A stretch of 64,000 bases of DNA, taken from positions 2,915,992-2,979,991 of the forward strand of contig OZ022261.1 of assembly GCA_963978905.1 (NCBI GenBank). Reading direction: 5' to 3'. The stretch's first letter is position 1; each line of letters begins with the position of its first letter. Origin of the DNA: Trichostrongylus colubriformis (lineage: Eukaryota > Nematoda > Chromadorea > Rhabditida > Trichostrongylidae). The position numbers were made by a program, and so were the translations under genes. Below the pieces are notes generated by a model that searched no databases, had not been told where the DNA came from, and saw only the letters and a program-made list of their open reading frames with translations. Below are positions 1-10,502 of the stretch, one piece after another.

Positions 1-2173
1 TGACAAAAGAGTTTTGGCCGAAAACTTTTGAGCGCTACTGTTTAAGGAGGATATGGTCGCCGATGGTCCTAGCTACAGGACAGGTCGGCCAAAAAATTTA
101 GCTAAGCCGTTAAATTGCGCCCTGAAAGTTGTCGACATTTGGGTATTGTTCAAATGATTAAAGCCGAAGAGCCACATGAGAGAGGTCTGAACTTACAACT
201 GATAACAAGAAAATGAGATCAATGTTTGTGATTTTGAACAAAGTTTGACCAACCTTGACCTTCACGAAATATCGATGTGGGGTGGGGGGTGTGAAGGGCC
301 ACATTCGATGATCCTGGCCGGTGAATGCTGTTGAGCTGCTTTTTCTTTTACTTCACAACTGTTTTCTTTTTTTATTACCTCTCTTTAGACCATCATTACC
401 GGCTTGTCATCCAATTTTGTATCTATTTCTCATTCATTCGTTTGCCCTTTTCACATCGGACCTTTTGCCGTAAGGATCAAGGCAATCTGTATATATTTGG
501 AAACTTTACTCATTTTTCTTCTCTACAGAAAAATGCTGACAGTTTATTAAACGTATAATTTTTTTTCTCAAATAGAGACCTCTAAGATGTAATTTCCGTG
601 TGACAAGAAGCGCTGTCAGCGCCTCAGTGCAAAAGTGCTTCAGAGAATTGAGATGATTGTAAAAACCTTTTTGTGGCCTAGCTTCACTGATACTGAAGCG
701 AGCTAGCCGAAAAGACCACTAAACAAGGCTTGGTCGTCCAGCTGCACGACAGCGGACCATCTTATACCACAAAGTCGTCGAAACTACTCTCCACTGACGT
801 AACTGGCGAGATTTGGTAGAATCTGTAGTAGTTGTTGAACATCGCGCTTGAATGATATCTTCTTATCCACTCTTTTCCATTAGAAATGAAAGAATTCATT
901 CCCAACAATGGTGCACGCTTTTTAAAGAGCCCCGATAACTTCTTACGTTCGATCCAAGCGATGGTTCTCGAAATGGCATTGCATTGTGATTGAAAAGAAG
1001 AGTTCATCACGTGCATTGACGGATAGGACATAGTTGGCTTATTTCCTAACGTAAATTTAATGAAGTGTTAGGCTTCTTTTATTGAAGAGAGCGCAGACCT
1101 ACCCTTGACCCCCTACCCACTAGAATATTTGGAAGAGCTTGTGCCTTTCCTCCTTCTGAAGCTTGACCAGCTTCTGATCACCTGATTGAAAGTCAATTTA
1201 TGGCCATTTTTAAAGGAGTCACTTCGAGACTGTCGACTACTTATCGTACTCGGTTATAGTGCCAAAGATGCGTGCCGCGTCGCGTCGCGAATGGGGACGT
1301 GCGGCATTTTCGCGTTGAAAGACTGAGGCCCGAAATTGCAGGATGCGACGCCGCACTGGCTCCCCCTGCACCATGCCTATCAATCATAACATGAACTACG
1401 ATATTAATACTGAAGCTGATGTGAAATATCCCTGATTATTGCAAAGTTTTCTACTTTTGATTCGATTTCAACGAAGCAATTTCCTCAGGAAGATACTGGT
1501 GCCGAGGGTCAACAATCGTGTCGGTTCTAATGGATTCGTTGGTGCGCCCTTTTTCAAGAGTGCGATGCTCTATGCCCAGTTGTTACCAAACTGACTAGCA
1601 TTAGACCACACCGACAGCAAGCCAGGTAGCATTAGATCCCCACTCATTATAGTTTCATCAGAGAATGCTTGATCCTGATACAGCATACTGAGGGAGTCGA
1701 AAATTCTTCGACAGGGGGTGGGTTCGTATTTGACCGGACAGGAGGGGGTCTTACCTGCACAGGTCAGCGGTAAGCACTAGAATCTAGTATACTTTCACTA
1801 AGCAAATGAGAATGAAGGGTATTTCACAGCGAATCTGTGTGAGAGAATGTGAAATAAATATCTTTTTGCTTTGGGTTAGAATGCACAGCAGGAAAGTCCT
1901 TTGCAAGTATACAATCGGCAACAGTTTATGATATAGTAGATATAAAGAACGGGGGGGGGGGTTCGAATTAAGGCGACACCTGGGAGTGCCTTGGTGGGAA
2001 GCCCAATTCATTTGGAAGCTCCGGTTTGACGCGCACCACGCAGTTCTACTGAGGCACGAATTCCGCCCACGAACATCGTGGTGTATAGTTCAAAATAGTT
2101 CAAAATTTTGAAAAGCTTGATGGTATAATGATAATATTAATGATAAAATGAGGTATGGAGGGGAGACGGTCGT
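1..2173. other. Unassigned non-coding stretch
   Basis: I see no gene here. Open frames are short, and the longest (762-1031, minus, 89 codons) resembles nothing I know. A CG-rich patch at about 1265-1370 looks like one arm of a foldback repeat. A G-run sits at 1951-1961. The last 100 bases may hold decayed sequence from the kinase retrocopy that follows, but I could not align it. Confidence 0.5.
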
Positions 2174-3581
2174 TTGGCGCGGCCCATGTACGTGGTAAGC
2201 TATCATACATCGTTCGTTGTGGGAGAGGAGCTATGGGTAGTTATGCGAGTGCTGAATAGTGGCTCAATGCTGGACATCCTCAAAAGGAGGATCAAGGTTA
2301 TCGGCAAGGAGCAAGCAATGTATGGTGTATTAGATGAAATGACGATCGATACTGTATTACGTGAGGTATTGTAAGGTCTTGATCATTTCCATCCAAGTGG
2401 TCAGATTCATCGCGATATAAAGTCGGGAAATGTTGTTATTTTTGATGATGGTACTCTGCAGATAGCTGATTTTGGTGTATCTGGTTGGTTAGCGTCATCT
2501 GGTGGTGATCTTTCACGTCAGAAGGTACGTCACACATTCGTCGGCACACCTTGCTGGATGGCACCAGAAGTGATGGAGCAAGTTCAAAGATATGACTTTG
2601 AAGCTGTTGTATGGAGTTTGGGAATTCTCGTCATTGAACTTGCTACTGGAACAGCTCCGTATCACAAGTTCCCGCCTAGGAAGGTACTGATGCTTACGCT
2701 GCAAAATGATGCATTAGAGACAAATGCTGAGAGGAAAGATCAGTATGAAACCTATGGAAAGTCGTTCCGTGCGCTCATCAAAGACTGCCTCCAGAAAGAT
2801 CCGACGATACGTCCCACTGCCTCTGAACTTCTCAAATACTCGTTCTTCAAAAAAGCGAAAGATCGCAAATATCTTGTCCATTCGTTAATAGAAAATCTCG
2901 CAGCTGTACCACTTATCAGTCACAATAATGCGACGAAGGTTGCATAAGGAAAACTACGGTAAGATAAAAATGGCAATTGAGAGTTTGAATATGACTCACC
3001 AGCAGGTACTGAGTGTAGTGACGAGGAGGATGTGCAAACGGCAAAAGGCGGTGTAAGGCCGTGGTCGTACTTCGCGATGCCGGCGGCAGGGCGTGGCTGC
3101 GTATATCTGCGTCTCCGCCTATGCCATTCTGCCTCGTTGCCTGCGTCATCTCTGCACCTCCCACGAGCCACTCTCCCTCGCTGCCTATGAACGCAGCCAC
3201 GCCCTGTCTGCGGTGAGTATGACCGCAGCCTGACCTCTGCGCCAAATGCGGAGAATCCCCAGGCTGAAGAGATCGGTGCTCCAGGTGGAACCTTGAATCT
3301 TGTTCTGCGTGTGAGGAAACAGCAGCGTGAGCTAAATGATATGAAGTTCGATTATACTCGAGCTGTGGACCCGATGGATGGTATTGCGCAGGAATTGGTG
3401 ACCGCTGGACTGATCGATTGCCATGATTTGGTGATTGTTGCCGCGAATCTGCAAAAGCTTACTGACCTCGCCGAACAGAAGAGCGAAAAGCGATCGGAAA
3501 CATAATTCTGGTGTCGCTCCGCATGAGATTCCCGATGAGCGAACACTGGCGGGCTTTGCGCAGAAATCGTTAGTTGACTGA
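2174..3581 (+). pseudogene. gck-3: GCK-3/OSR1-SPAK-type STE20 kinase, processed pseudogene
   Basis: The translation follows the nematode WNK-pathway kinase GCK-3 (OSR1/SPAK family) from just before the hinge (VVSYHTSFVVGEELWVVM) through the catalytic loop HRD (2408-2416), DFG (2468-2476) and APE (2561-2569) to the C-terminal CCT/PF2 domain (LVLRVRKQQRELND onward, 3299-3581). No intron is visible, which indicates a retrocopy. The N-terminal lobe, with the glycine loop and VAIK lysine, is missing. Lesions are an in-frame TAA (2372-2374) where a lysine is expected, loss of the subdomain IX aspartate (GTT at 2606-2608, before WSLG), a two-residue deletion near 2707, a TAA at 2945-2947, a 130-bp hairpin insertion in the linker and a frameshift near 3503. 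After that shift the last residues, ending AQKSLVD and TGA, are readable in another frame. In worms the live kinase acts below WNK-1 on CLH-3 chloride channels (known biology). This copy cannot make an active kinase. Confidence 0.88.
3085..3208. repeat. Small foldback insertion inside the kinase pseudogene
   Basis: An 18-base arm at 3085-3102 (GGCAGGGCGTGGCTGCGT) recurs inverted at 3191-3208 with 17 of 18 matches. The symmetry extends a few bases further out. The segment falls in the linker between the kinase and CCT regions and has no counterpart in the kinase as I know it, so it looks like a miniature insertion after retrotransposition. Confidence 0.6.
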
Positions 3582-4543
3582 GTTATATCATTGATCTACC
3601 CAGTATTGTCACTCGAAGTTCATTCAAATGCTCTACTAGATTCCAGTACAACAACGTTCACGCTACGTCCACACACAGATACGGGCGCCGAGTGTACCAC
3701 TTTACTGTTTTTCCAGCTTATGATAATTTTTTTTGTGTCTCAGTAGCTTTACGCTCTTCAACGCCTGGCGCTCTTGCTTACCTTCTGTACCTTCGTTGTC
3801 TCCACCACGAATATCTACCCCAAACATTCATTTAGATTTTCTTTTTTTAACTGTGTGTAAGTCTTCACGTCATGAAAGTGCTCTTGTCTAGAAAATAATG
3901 TGGTTTCATATGGCCGGTCACTAGTTTTAGTTTAATCCATAGTTATTTATATAAAAAAGGTTCATTTTACCTCAATATTACATTTTATATACATTGATTG
4001 ACGTGCGGTTATATTTGACATCACAGCTCACGCATGAGCTTGGCTGCGATGCGCATGCTTTGTGACAACTTAGGCGTTTTTGAATAATTTTTTGGTCTTA
4101 TTATTTGAGTCGTCTTCTTATTTGAGTCGTTTGAATTGCAATTTACATGAACTTTGCCCATGGTATATAGTTGCTGAATTTTTAACAGGTGCTGTGGTTC
4201 CTAGTATGTAGACTCGTTCACTTCGAAGGAAACCCCGCTCACGTCAGTTGGCTGGCATGGTTTTCTTCGTGGTTACAATTCATCACGTCTACTCGTTCAT
4301 TAATTGACAATAGTTCTCAACGACAGCTTCTCAACATATACGTTCTGTATAGGAGTTGTGTAATTGTTGGTTTTCACTTGTTCACCATAGTCAATGCTCG
4401 CTCTTCATTTTCTTCCTTCTTTCATAGCAATTCTTCTGGGTTTTTCATAGCGACTAAAGTGGTGAGCGCTTTGGATGCTGTCTGTGAATTTTGCTTTAAC
4501 GCACTCACACAGTGGCGCGCAAATGGCAATGTAGTAAAGTAAC
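3582..4543. other. AT-rich stretch, no gene recognised
   Basis: This flank of the kinase retrocopy has short T-rich open frames only. The 117-codon frame at 4189-4542 is hydrophobic but runs straight into the next repeat and has no family resemblance. I see no clear poly-A tail of the retrocopy. Confidence 0.5.
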
Positions 4544-5291
4544 CAGTCGGGTTGGCCGGCTGAAGCCGGCCAATCCTTGTGGGACGGCTTCGCCGCCCCC
4601 GCAGGATGGCTCTGCGGTTTTTTAGCTTTGTAGCGGGGAGCGACTTTCTGCTCGCCGCTTGCGCGGCTCCGTGCGCATTGCAGCAGGAATAGGCCTGATA
4701 TGGATAATGTGCGCTTTGTCTATATTGCAAGCAAACCTCCAACTATCTTTTGTCAGAACTAAGAAACCATTCCCACCTATAACCCCTGCCCACTAAAGGC
4801 AGATCCCCTTTAAAGAATGGCAGAATTCGATCCGACCACAAAAAGAAGATTGAAGCATGTAGAAGTGCAAGAGTATGGAAGATGCAGCGGAACGGTCAAA
4901 AAAATCCGAGAAATGAGACCCCTCACTTCCTATTGGTAACCGAGGATAAACAGCTACTTAGTGAGTGTGGTACTACTATTGGAATTATGGCGGAGCTAGG
5001 TTTAGAACTTATGTGCTCCGTACACATGGGTTGCCTCCCACGCAATTCTAACTTGCCCGAACGCTACAGGCCCATTTTGAATTTACCCGATTTTTGGCCA
5101 TTTCTGCGCAAGGTCCGCCCACGGTGGGCGGGGCTAGGCTTAGTTCTGATGAGCTTCGTGCACTTTGGTCAACCCCTACTCATTCCTAACTTGCCCGACC
5201 TCTCCACGTTGCAGTTCAGCCAAGAGTAGACTGTGTGACAAACAAACGGACACACACGACACACAAGCACACAAAACTTCTGGTTTATATA
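4544..5291 (+). repeat. Composite dispersed repeat, short copy
   Basis: The copy begins CAGTCGGGTTGGCCGGC with GC-rich hairpins (GCCGGCTGAAGCCGGC, GGCTTCGCCGCC). It continues through a middle module (about 4680-4950) to about one unit of the GTGGGCGGAGCTAGGCTTAG module, and ends with a CACACGAC-rich tract and CTTCTGGTTTATA. The same order recurs at 55541-58420, where the last module is amplified into an array. It has no coding capacity. The shared simple-sequence tail plus TTTATATATAG also closes related repeats at 47417 and 59345. The mechanism of spread is unknown. Confidence 0.75.
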
Positions 5292-5884
5292 CAGGGGGTG
5301 CCGAAAAAGTAATTTTTTTCCTCAATTTTCAACCCTACTTTAATCGAACTCTAGCAATTCTGACAAAGTATTTCCATACCGAATTTCGAGAGCCCTCACA
5401 CCATCGCTGAACCCCGAAACAGCCTTCTGCACGAACAGGATCGGGAGATTATTCCGAGTGAACATGATGTGTCATCCCAACACGGCAAAATCCGAGATTT
5501 CTTCACCCTCGTTCACAACGCTGCCAAGGTCCCTTCACTCTGGGTACCTGAAGGGATTCATATTGGATGGTGCCCTTGAGTATTCCATTTTCCCCGGGTT
5601 CTCATCGCCCTTCGTTCCCAAGAACCAGAATGTCCAAGTACCATTGACACTCCTCTGGAGGTATGAGAAATGAAGTTTCGGATCATAGCAGCGATGTCCA
5701 AGCAGCGGGAGCCTTGTAACTTCCATGAACCGATGGAAAGTAGTGAACCTCCGCTTGCTTCTGCTTCTAGAGGAACATTATAGAAGTGTTTTGCTCCAAC
5801 ACTTTTATCTCTTTCGTTACCCTCTGTTTTGTATACTTGGCGGATGTGAGCCGTGAGCAAAATTACTTTTTTTGGCATTCCATG
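5292..5884. mobile_element. Tc1-like non-autonomous element (593 bp)
   Basis: The ends are inverted: CAGGGGGTGCCGAAAAAGTA at the left, and CATGGAATGCCAAAAAAAGT when the right end is read inward. Both are flanked by TA (5290-5291 and 5885-5886), as in the Tc1/mariner superfamily. The internal frames are short, and I recognise no transposase motif in them. It is inserted exactly in the terminal TATATA of the preceding repeat, so it is younger than that repeat. Confidence 0.72.
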
Positions 5885-6116
5885 TATAGCTAATGGTAAT
5901 GCATACCCCTGGTTTCATTGCCACTTCCTGAATTTTACTCAGAATCTCTGAATTTTGAAATCTCTGAATGTGTTCTTATAACAGCTTAACGATATTATAA
6001 ATGTTGGAGGAAATTTGTTTTATCGGAGTAATAGCAGTACGAACACTACATCATACACTACAACAAAAGTTATAATTTCAAACCAGATATTTTTCTGCTT
6101 TCTGTGAAATCACCAA

Positions 6117-9100
6117 ATGAGTCAACTGCGTGGAAAATGCGTGATCTGCACTTCTATCCTCACATCAGATGACATCGCAGCACTACGCTGTGGTCACACG
6201 TTCCACTTCCCTTGCATCAGTGAATGGATTAAGGTACAGTTTTTTGCTTTTTTTTGGGTTGAAGATCCCTATCCCATTTCAATTTCAGCGTTCAGACACT
6301 TGCCCGATCTGTAGAGAATGGACAGCTCAGTGTCTTATGGTGAAGCATTTATACTTTGACTGTGCTGATGACCCTAATGCTTCTCAGGTGGAAGTCCCTA
6401 GCGCTGTTCAGGTACTTAAACATCTTCTTCTTAACTTTTTCTTGTAATTCCGATGCTTCGTGGTTTCTTCAGCATCTAAGTTACGATAGTACCATGAATT
6501 CAGCTTTGTTTAAACCTTGCTTTTTAAAAACCCAGAGTTTTAGGTGGAATCTCTCTCTATGGCTCTAGCACAGGAGAAAAATAAACATGCTCAAGCTGCA
6601 GAAGAAGTGACAAGATTAAAAAGCCTCGTTGATAAGCTTAAAGTAGAGGTATTTCATTCATATTAACCTATCTTAATTTATTTATGACAGAATCAGATAT
6701 TGAACCATTCTGCCAACTTTTTTTAGTTAACTGCAGAAAGTTATGATTTAGCTGGCAGCGGCCAAGAAGTCTTATGAAAACAAAATCCAAATACTGGAAG
6801 CTTGGTTGAATCTACGGAAGTGTCATAAGCAAACACAAGATCGGTTGCGAGCGTGCGAATCGTATGTTTTACTACTGTATACATATGAGAATTATAGCTA
6901 TACCTTAGAAAATAGCAGTCTGACGAGAGTTCAGAGAAGTCGTCCACTGGACCAGATCATCTTGAAGGGGCTTCCTCGTGCATCAAAATAAAAATTGATT
7001 ATAGATATGATACAGATGGAATTTCCGCTCGAAACACTAATCGTTTTCAGGCAGTGTTTACAGTGTCTTTTGCGGAATTGTGGATGTGGTGGAAAATGCA
7101 AAGGTAGCATTGATTGGGAGAATCGTAGAATGCGTTTTTGGAAATGGTGAAATGAGGGCTGTGCGGAAAGGGATTAGATACTCACCGATTCCACGCTTCG
7201 CCAAGTCCCACAAGAAAAAAAACGTTATTTCCACAGTTCTTCTCATCGATATGGCTGTAATTGCGCCAAAACGCAAATTCTACCACTATAACCGTTCCTC
7301 TAGCGTGCGCAGTGAATAGATTCAATCGCGAGTCCGTAACTAGTGAGTTGGCATTTTGAGCGTAGGGGAGGAAGCTACGTCGTGACCAGTCTTCTCAATG
7401 GAATTCCTGCTGAAGGTTCCCAGTTCAGTGATGTCACAAGGGATAAAAAGAAGTGAAATAAATTCGTCATCCCATACGTATGTCCGAAGGATGACAATTG
7501 GAACGGAGACCATGCAGAGCAAGCAAAATTTAGCATTAATAAGAATTTTCCTCTTATCTTACTGGACCTCAAACTTTAAACTCTGATCGTAAAGCGGCGT
7601 TCACACTTTGCGCACCGGCATAAGTTTGACGCCGCACCGGCGGCGACGGCGTCAATAGATTATGCGCACCGTTTGCAAAACGCTCGACCCAACCACATTA
7701 CAGTATTGTGATCGTGGCGAGAGCCTACGATTTCGATTTCGAATCTTGGCATAGTGCCGTACTACGCCATATTCGAATTTGAATTCCTTTGCTCTCGTCA
7801 CGATCACCACACTGTAGTGTGGTTGGGTCGAGCGTTTTGCACACGGTGCGCATTATCTATTGGCGCCGTCGTCGGCGGCGGGCATATGATTTTGCCGCCG
7901 CCGTCGCCGGTGCGCAAAGTATGAACGCGGTCTAAGCATTTTTTTCACTAAGACGAAATTGATTCCAAGATTTATTGGCTTTTTTTAGACAGCTGGATGA
8001 GGCGAGGAAGACGGAGCAGAAGCTAAAGGATGAATTGAAAGTTGAACGGGAATCAGTGAGAGCGTTGAAGAAAGAGGAGCACGAGCTCAAAAACAAAGTT
8101 GCTGTATGCTTATTGTATTATATAATTCAGGTAGACTACACATTTTGAGAGAGAGTTTGGATCATTTTTAGATCCTAGAAAAAGAGCTTCGAGGTGTTCG
8201 CGGCACCGCCATTATCGGCTCCACACCATCCAATCCCAAGCCAAGGAGTTTAGCGCTGGACCAGAGGTTAGGCGTACGAGGTTTTCAGTGCATTTCCTTA
8301 ATGCAGCTAGCTTGCCTCAGTTTTCCACAAAAATATTCGGCCCATCGAAACGTGTCTCGCTGGAATTCAACGAGTCAGTCGAGCTGAACGCAGACGTCTC
8401 AAGGAAAAAGAAAGGGGAGAAAGTTCATTCAGTGCAATTTGAAGTAAAGGAACAAGAAACAAGACCTGGCACAAGTTCGGTGCCCAAACCATTTTTTGTG
8501 ACTTTGTTGGATGACGAGGATAAAGTCGAAGCTGCCACCAGTAATGTTTCGCTCGAGCATCCTCCTAGTCTACTTTCCATGTAATATCTCTTACTTTCCT
8601 TTGTAATGACTATGCTTACCGAATTTTCAGCGAGGTTATTTCATTTAGGCCGAGCCCGCAAAATATTCGCTACCATCTACGTAGTCGTTGTGGTTAGTGA
8701 CCAATGTTTTCATTTGTAAAACTCACGCTCAAATCATTGCATTTCAGTCTTGAAAAGTGACAGTCCCACGGGATCGGGCGCCGTTCAGGGAGCTGCTCCA
8801 AAAGCGCTGACGAGTCTTGAGAAGAGGTAGCATTTAAATCTACTGAAAATTATTAGGTTGATTCATAATAAATCGGACAAATTGACAAATTTTAATCATC
8901 GTCGTACAACTTTGTACGACAACTGGGATTCACTTGAAATATGCTCCATCTTTATCGAAGACCTTCTGCCACGGGTTAGGCAGATCATGGATGCCCTTGC
9001 TCCAGAAGGCCGAGGGGTGGAGCACGAAGAAGTTGCCGAGTGCCGTCTTGACGTCGTCGCGAGTTTTGCAGTCTTGGCCGTCCAGGTGGCGTTGGCTGTG

Positions 9101-9967
9101 GGAGAAAAGGTGGAAATCTGAAGGGGCCAGGTCTGGGAAGTACGTTGGGTGTGGGAGCACGGTCCAACTGTGCAACAGCAGCTCGGCCTTGGTCGATCTT
9201 GCAATGTGCGGTCTCGCGTTGTCGTGCTGGAAGTAGACATGCGACCGCCGCCGTAGCGAACTTTGGACATTGGCCTTCAATTCTCATAATTGACGAACGT
9301 AGACGTCGGCGGATACTGTTGTACCTTCATCGAGCAGCTCCCAGTACTCTACGCCGTGTACGCTCTACCAACCGCGGTTTTTGTTCGAATGCCACAAGTA
9401 CACTGTACTTCTGGCGTGGGTTGCTCCTTGTGAACTTCTTTCAGACGTCTGCCGATATCCGCGGGTTCCTGGCCAGATAGCGATATAAATAGTATGACGT
9501 TGCGGATGTGGTCTTTGGACGGCTTGAAATTGTGCGGCATGGTGGCGGAATGGAACTACTTTGGAGTGACTATTTTGCGGGACTTCGAAGAGCTTTTCAT
9601 ACTCATTCCAACGGTACCTCGCGCGTCCATTTTCGTTAACTCGTTGCTGAGTTATGATCTCTAGAAATCATCACTACCATTTGTCCGATTTATAATGAAT
9701 CAACCTAATATTTTTACCTTTCTTACACTTTCAATTTGGTTGACTCTGTGAACCGTGGTGCTATAGCCAGCGAGGTATGTTTTCTCGAGTTTGAAAACTT
9801 GCCAAATTGTGCTTTCCAGGGATGGTTCTACTGATGTGATCTCGAGGAAACCTGGGTTGAAGCAGAGGCTTAATCAAAATGATCTGGCCAATCAGGCCCC
9901 TCACTTTCTTCCGAAAAGAAGTCTTTTTGATACGATTACCTATGACGACAAATCGGTTCTTTTCTAG
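6117..9967 (+). CDS. TRAIP-like RING-type E3 ubiquitin ligase, ten exons
   Basis: The exons are 6117-6233, 6289-6411, 6544-6648, 6752-6861, 7989-8103, 8172-8273, 8321-8580, 8631-8692, 8748-8826 and 9820-9967. All phases join, giving 406 residues (human TRAIP has 469). An N-terminal RING (residues about 7-53) reads CVIC, then CGHTFHFPC, then CPIC, and is followed by HLYFDCADDP, which matches the segment after the TRAIP RING. A charged coiled coil spans about residues 80-195. A segment KRVSLEFNESVELNADV resembles the DDIDLNATF region of TRAIP. The C-terminus SLFDTITYDDKSVLF parallels the human SLFQAKLDTFLWS end; a canonical PIP box is not evident. TRAIP ubiquitinates stalled replisomes and helps unload CMG in mitosis (known biology). 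The start ATG is the first in frame. Introns 4 and 9 are long because each holds a transposon. The GTACGA donor of exon 6 is atypical; it was chosen because it gives a 47-bp intron in phase. Confidence 0.85.
7592..7933. repeat. Long foldback (MITE-like) in TRAIP intron 4
   Basis: About 150-bp arms are inverted copies. The left arm starts AAGCGGCGTTCACACTTTGC and contains AAAACGCTCGACCCAACCAC. The right arm mirrors both and ends GCGCAAAGTATGAACGC. The arms are rich in GCCGCCG. The spacer is short and AT-rich, around 7755-7775. There is no coding content. It accounts for a third of the 1.1-kb intron. Confidence 0.8.
8856..9705 (-). mobile_element. Internally deleted mariner, family 1, in TRAIP intron 9
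   Basis: The inverted ends are GGTTGATTCATAATAAATCG and, read inward from the right, GGTTGATTCATTATAAATCG. Both are flanked by TA (8854-8855 and 9706-9707). On the minus strand, 8930-9280 encodes the transposase C-terminus with HDNARPH and, 34 residues on, YFPDLAPSD. These are the second and third acids of the D34D triad. Minus-strand 9349-9540 is a scrap of the N-terminal DNA-binding region. At 850 bp against about 1.3 kb for an intact mariner, the middle, including the first catalytic aspartate, is deleted. It lies antisense to the host gene, so its own signals would not act on the host transcript. Confidence 0.9.
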
Positions 9968-9989
9968 AATGAAATTTTTGAAATTCTTT

Positions 9990-10502
9990 CCTTAGTCTCT
10001 CACTGATCATTGCCTATCATTGCTCAACGGTTGTGTTTTGGTTTCTCTGTCGATTAAGTCTTCTTTATTATCGTGTACTAATTTGTGAGATCGACGGCAT
10101 TCGCAGTCTGTTACCAAACTGCCTTATTATGCCAAATGCAATCTACCTTTGCTGGAATATTTTGTAACATTCCTTGACTTCACTTACACCTTATATACCT
10201 GGACCTGTAAAATACGTGGTATCGATGATTTGTGCGGGTAATTTTGTGATTGGATTTTTCTCCCTAGTCTCTCACTGATTGCCTATCGTTGCTCAAGGGT
10301 TGTGTTTTGGTTTTTCTGTCTATTAAGTTTTTTTTTTGTTACCGTTTACTAATTTGTGAAATCGACGTCATTCGCAATCTGTTACCAAACTGCCTTATTA
10401 TGCCAAATGCAATCCACCTTTGCTGGAATATTTTATAACATCCCTCAACTTCGCTCACACATTATATACAAACTTGCATCTGTAAAATGCGTGGTATCGA
10501 TT
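9990..10502. repeat. Two-copy tandem duplication after the TRAIP stop
   Basis: Sequence starting TAGTCTCTCACTGAT at 9993 recurs at 10265, a period of 272 bp. Both copies contain GTTACCAAACTGCCTTATTA and end near GTGGTATCGAT. Copy 1 begins about 25 bases after the stop codon, so the duplication probably lies in or next to the 3' untranslated region. I see no coding frame in it. Confidence 0.8.

Noticed and set aside
5558..5878. Minus-strand frame as transposase of the 593-bp Tc1-like element
   Set aside because: No DDE motif or helix-turn-helix is visible. The frame includes the inverted end itself.
7051..7319. Extra TRAIP exon in intron 4 (cysteine-rich QCLQCLLRNCGCGGKC after a TTTTCAG)
   Set aside because: The acceptor is good and the phase fits, but the peptide does not resemble a coiled coil and hits a stop without a usable donor. 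The next exon at 7989 joins exon 4 directly in phase.
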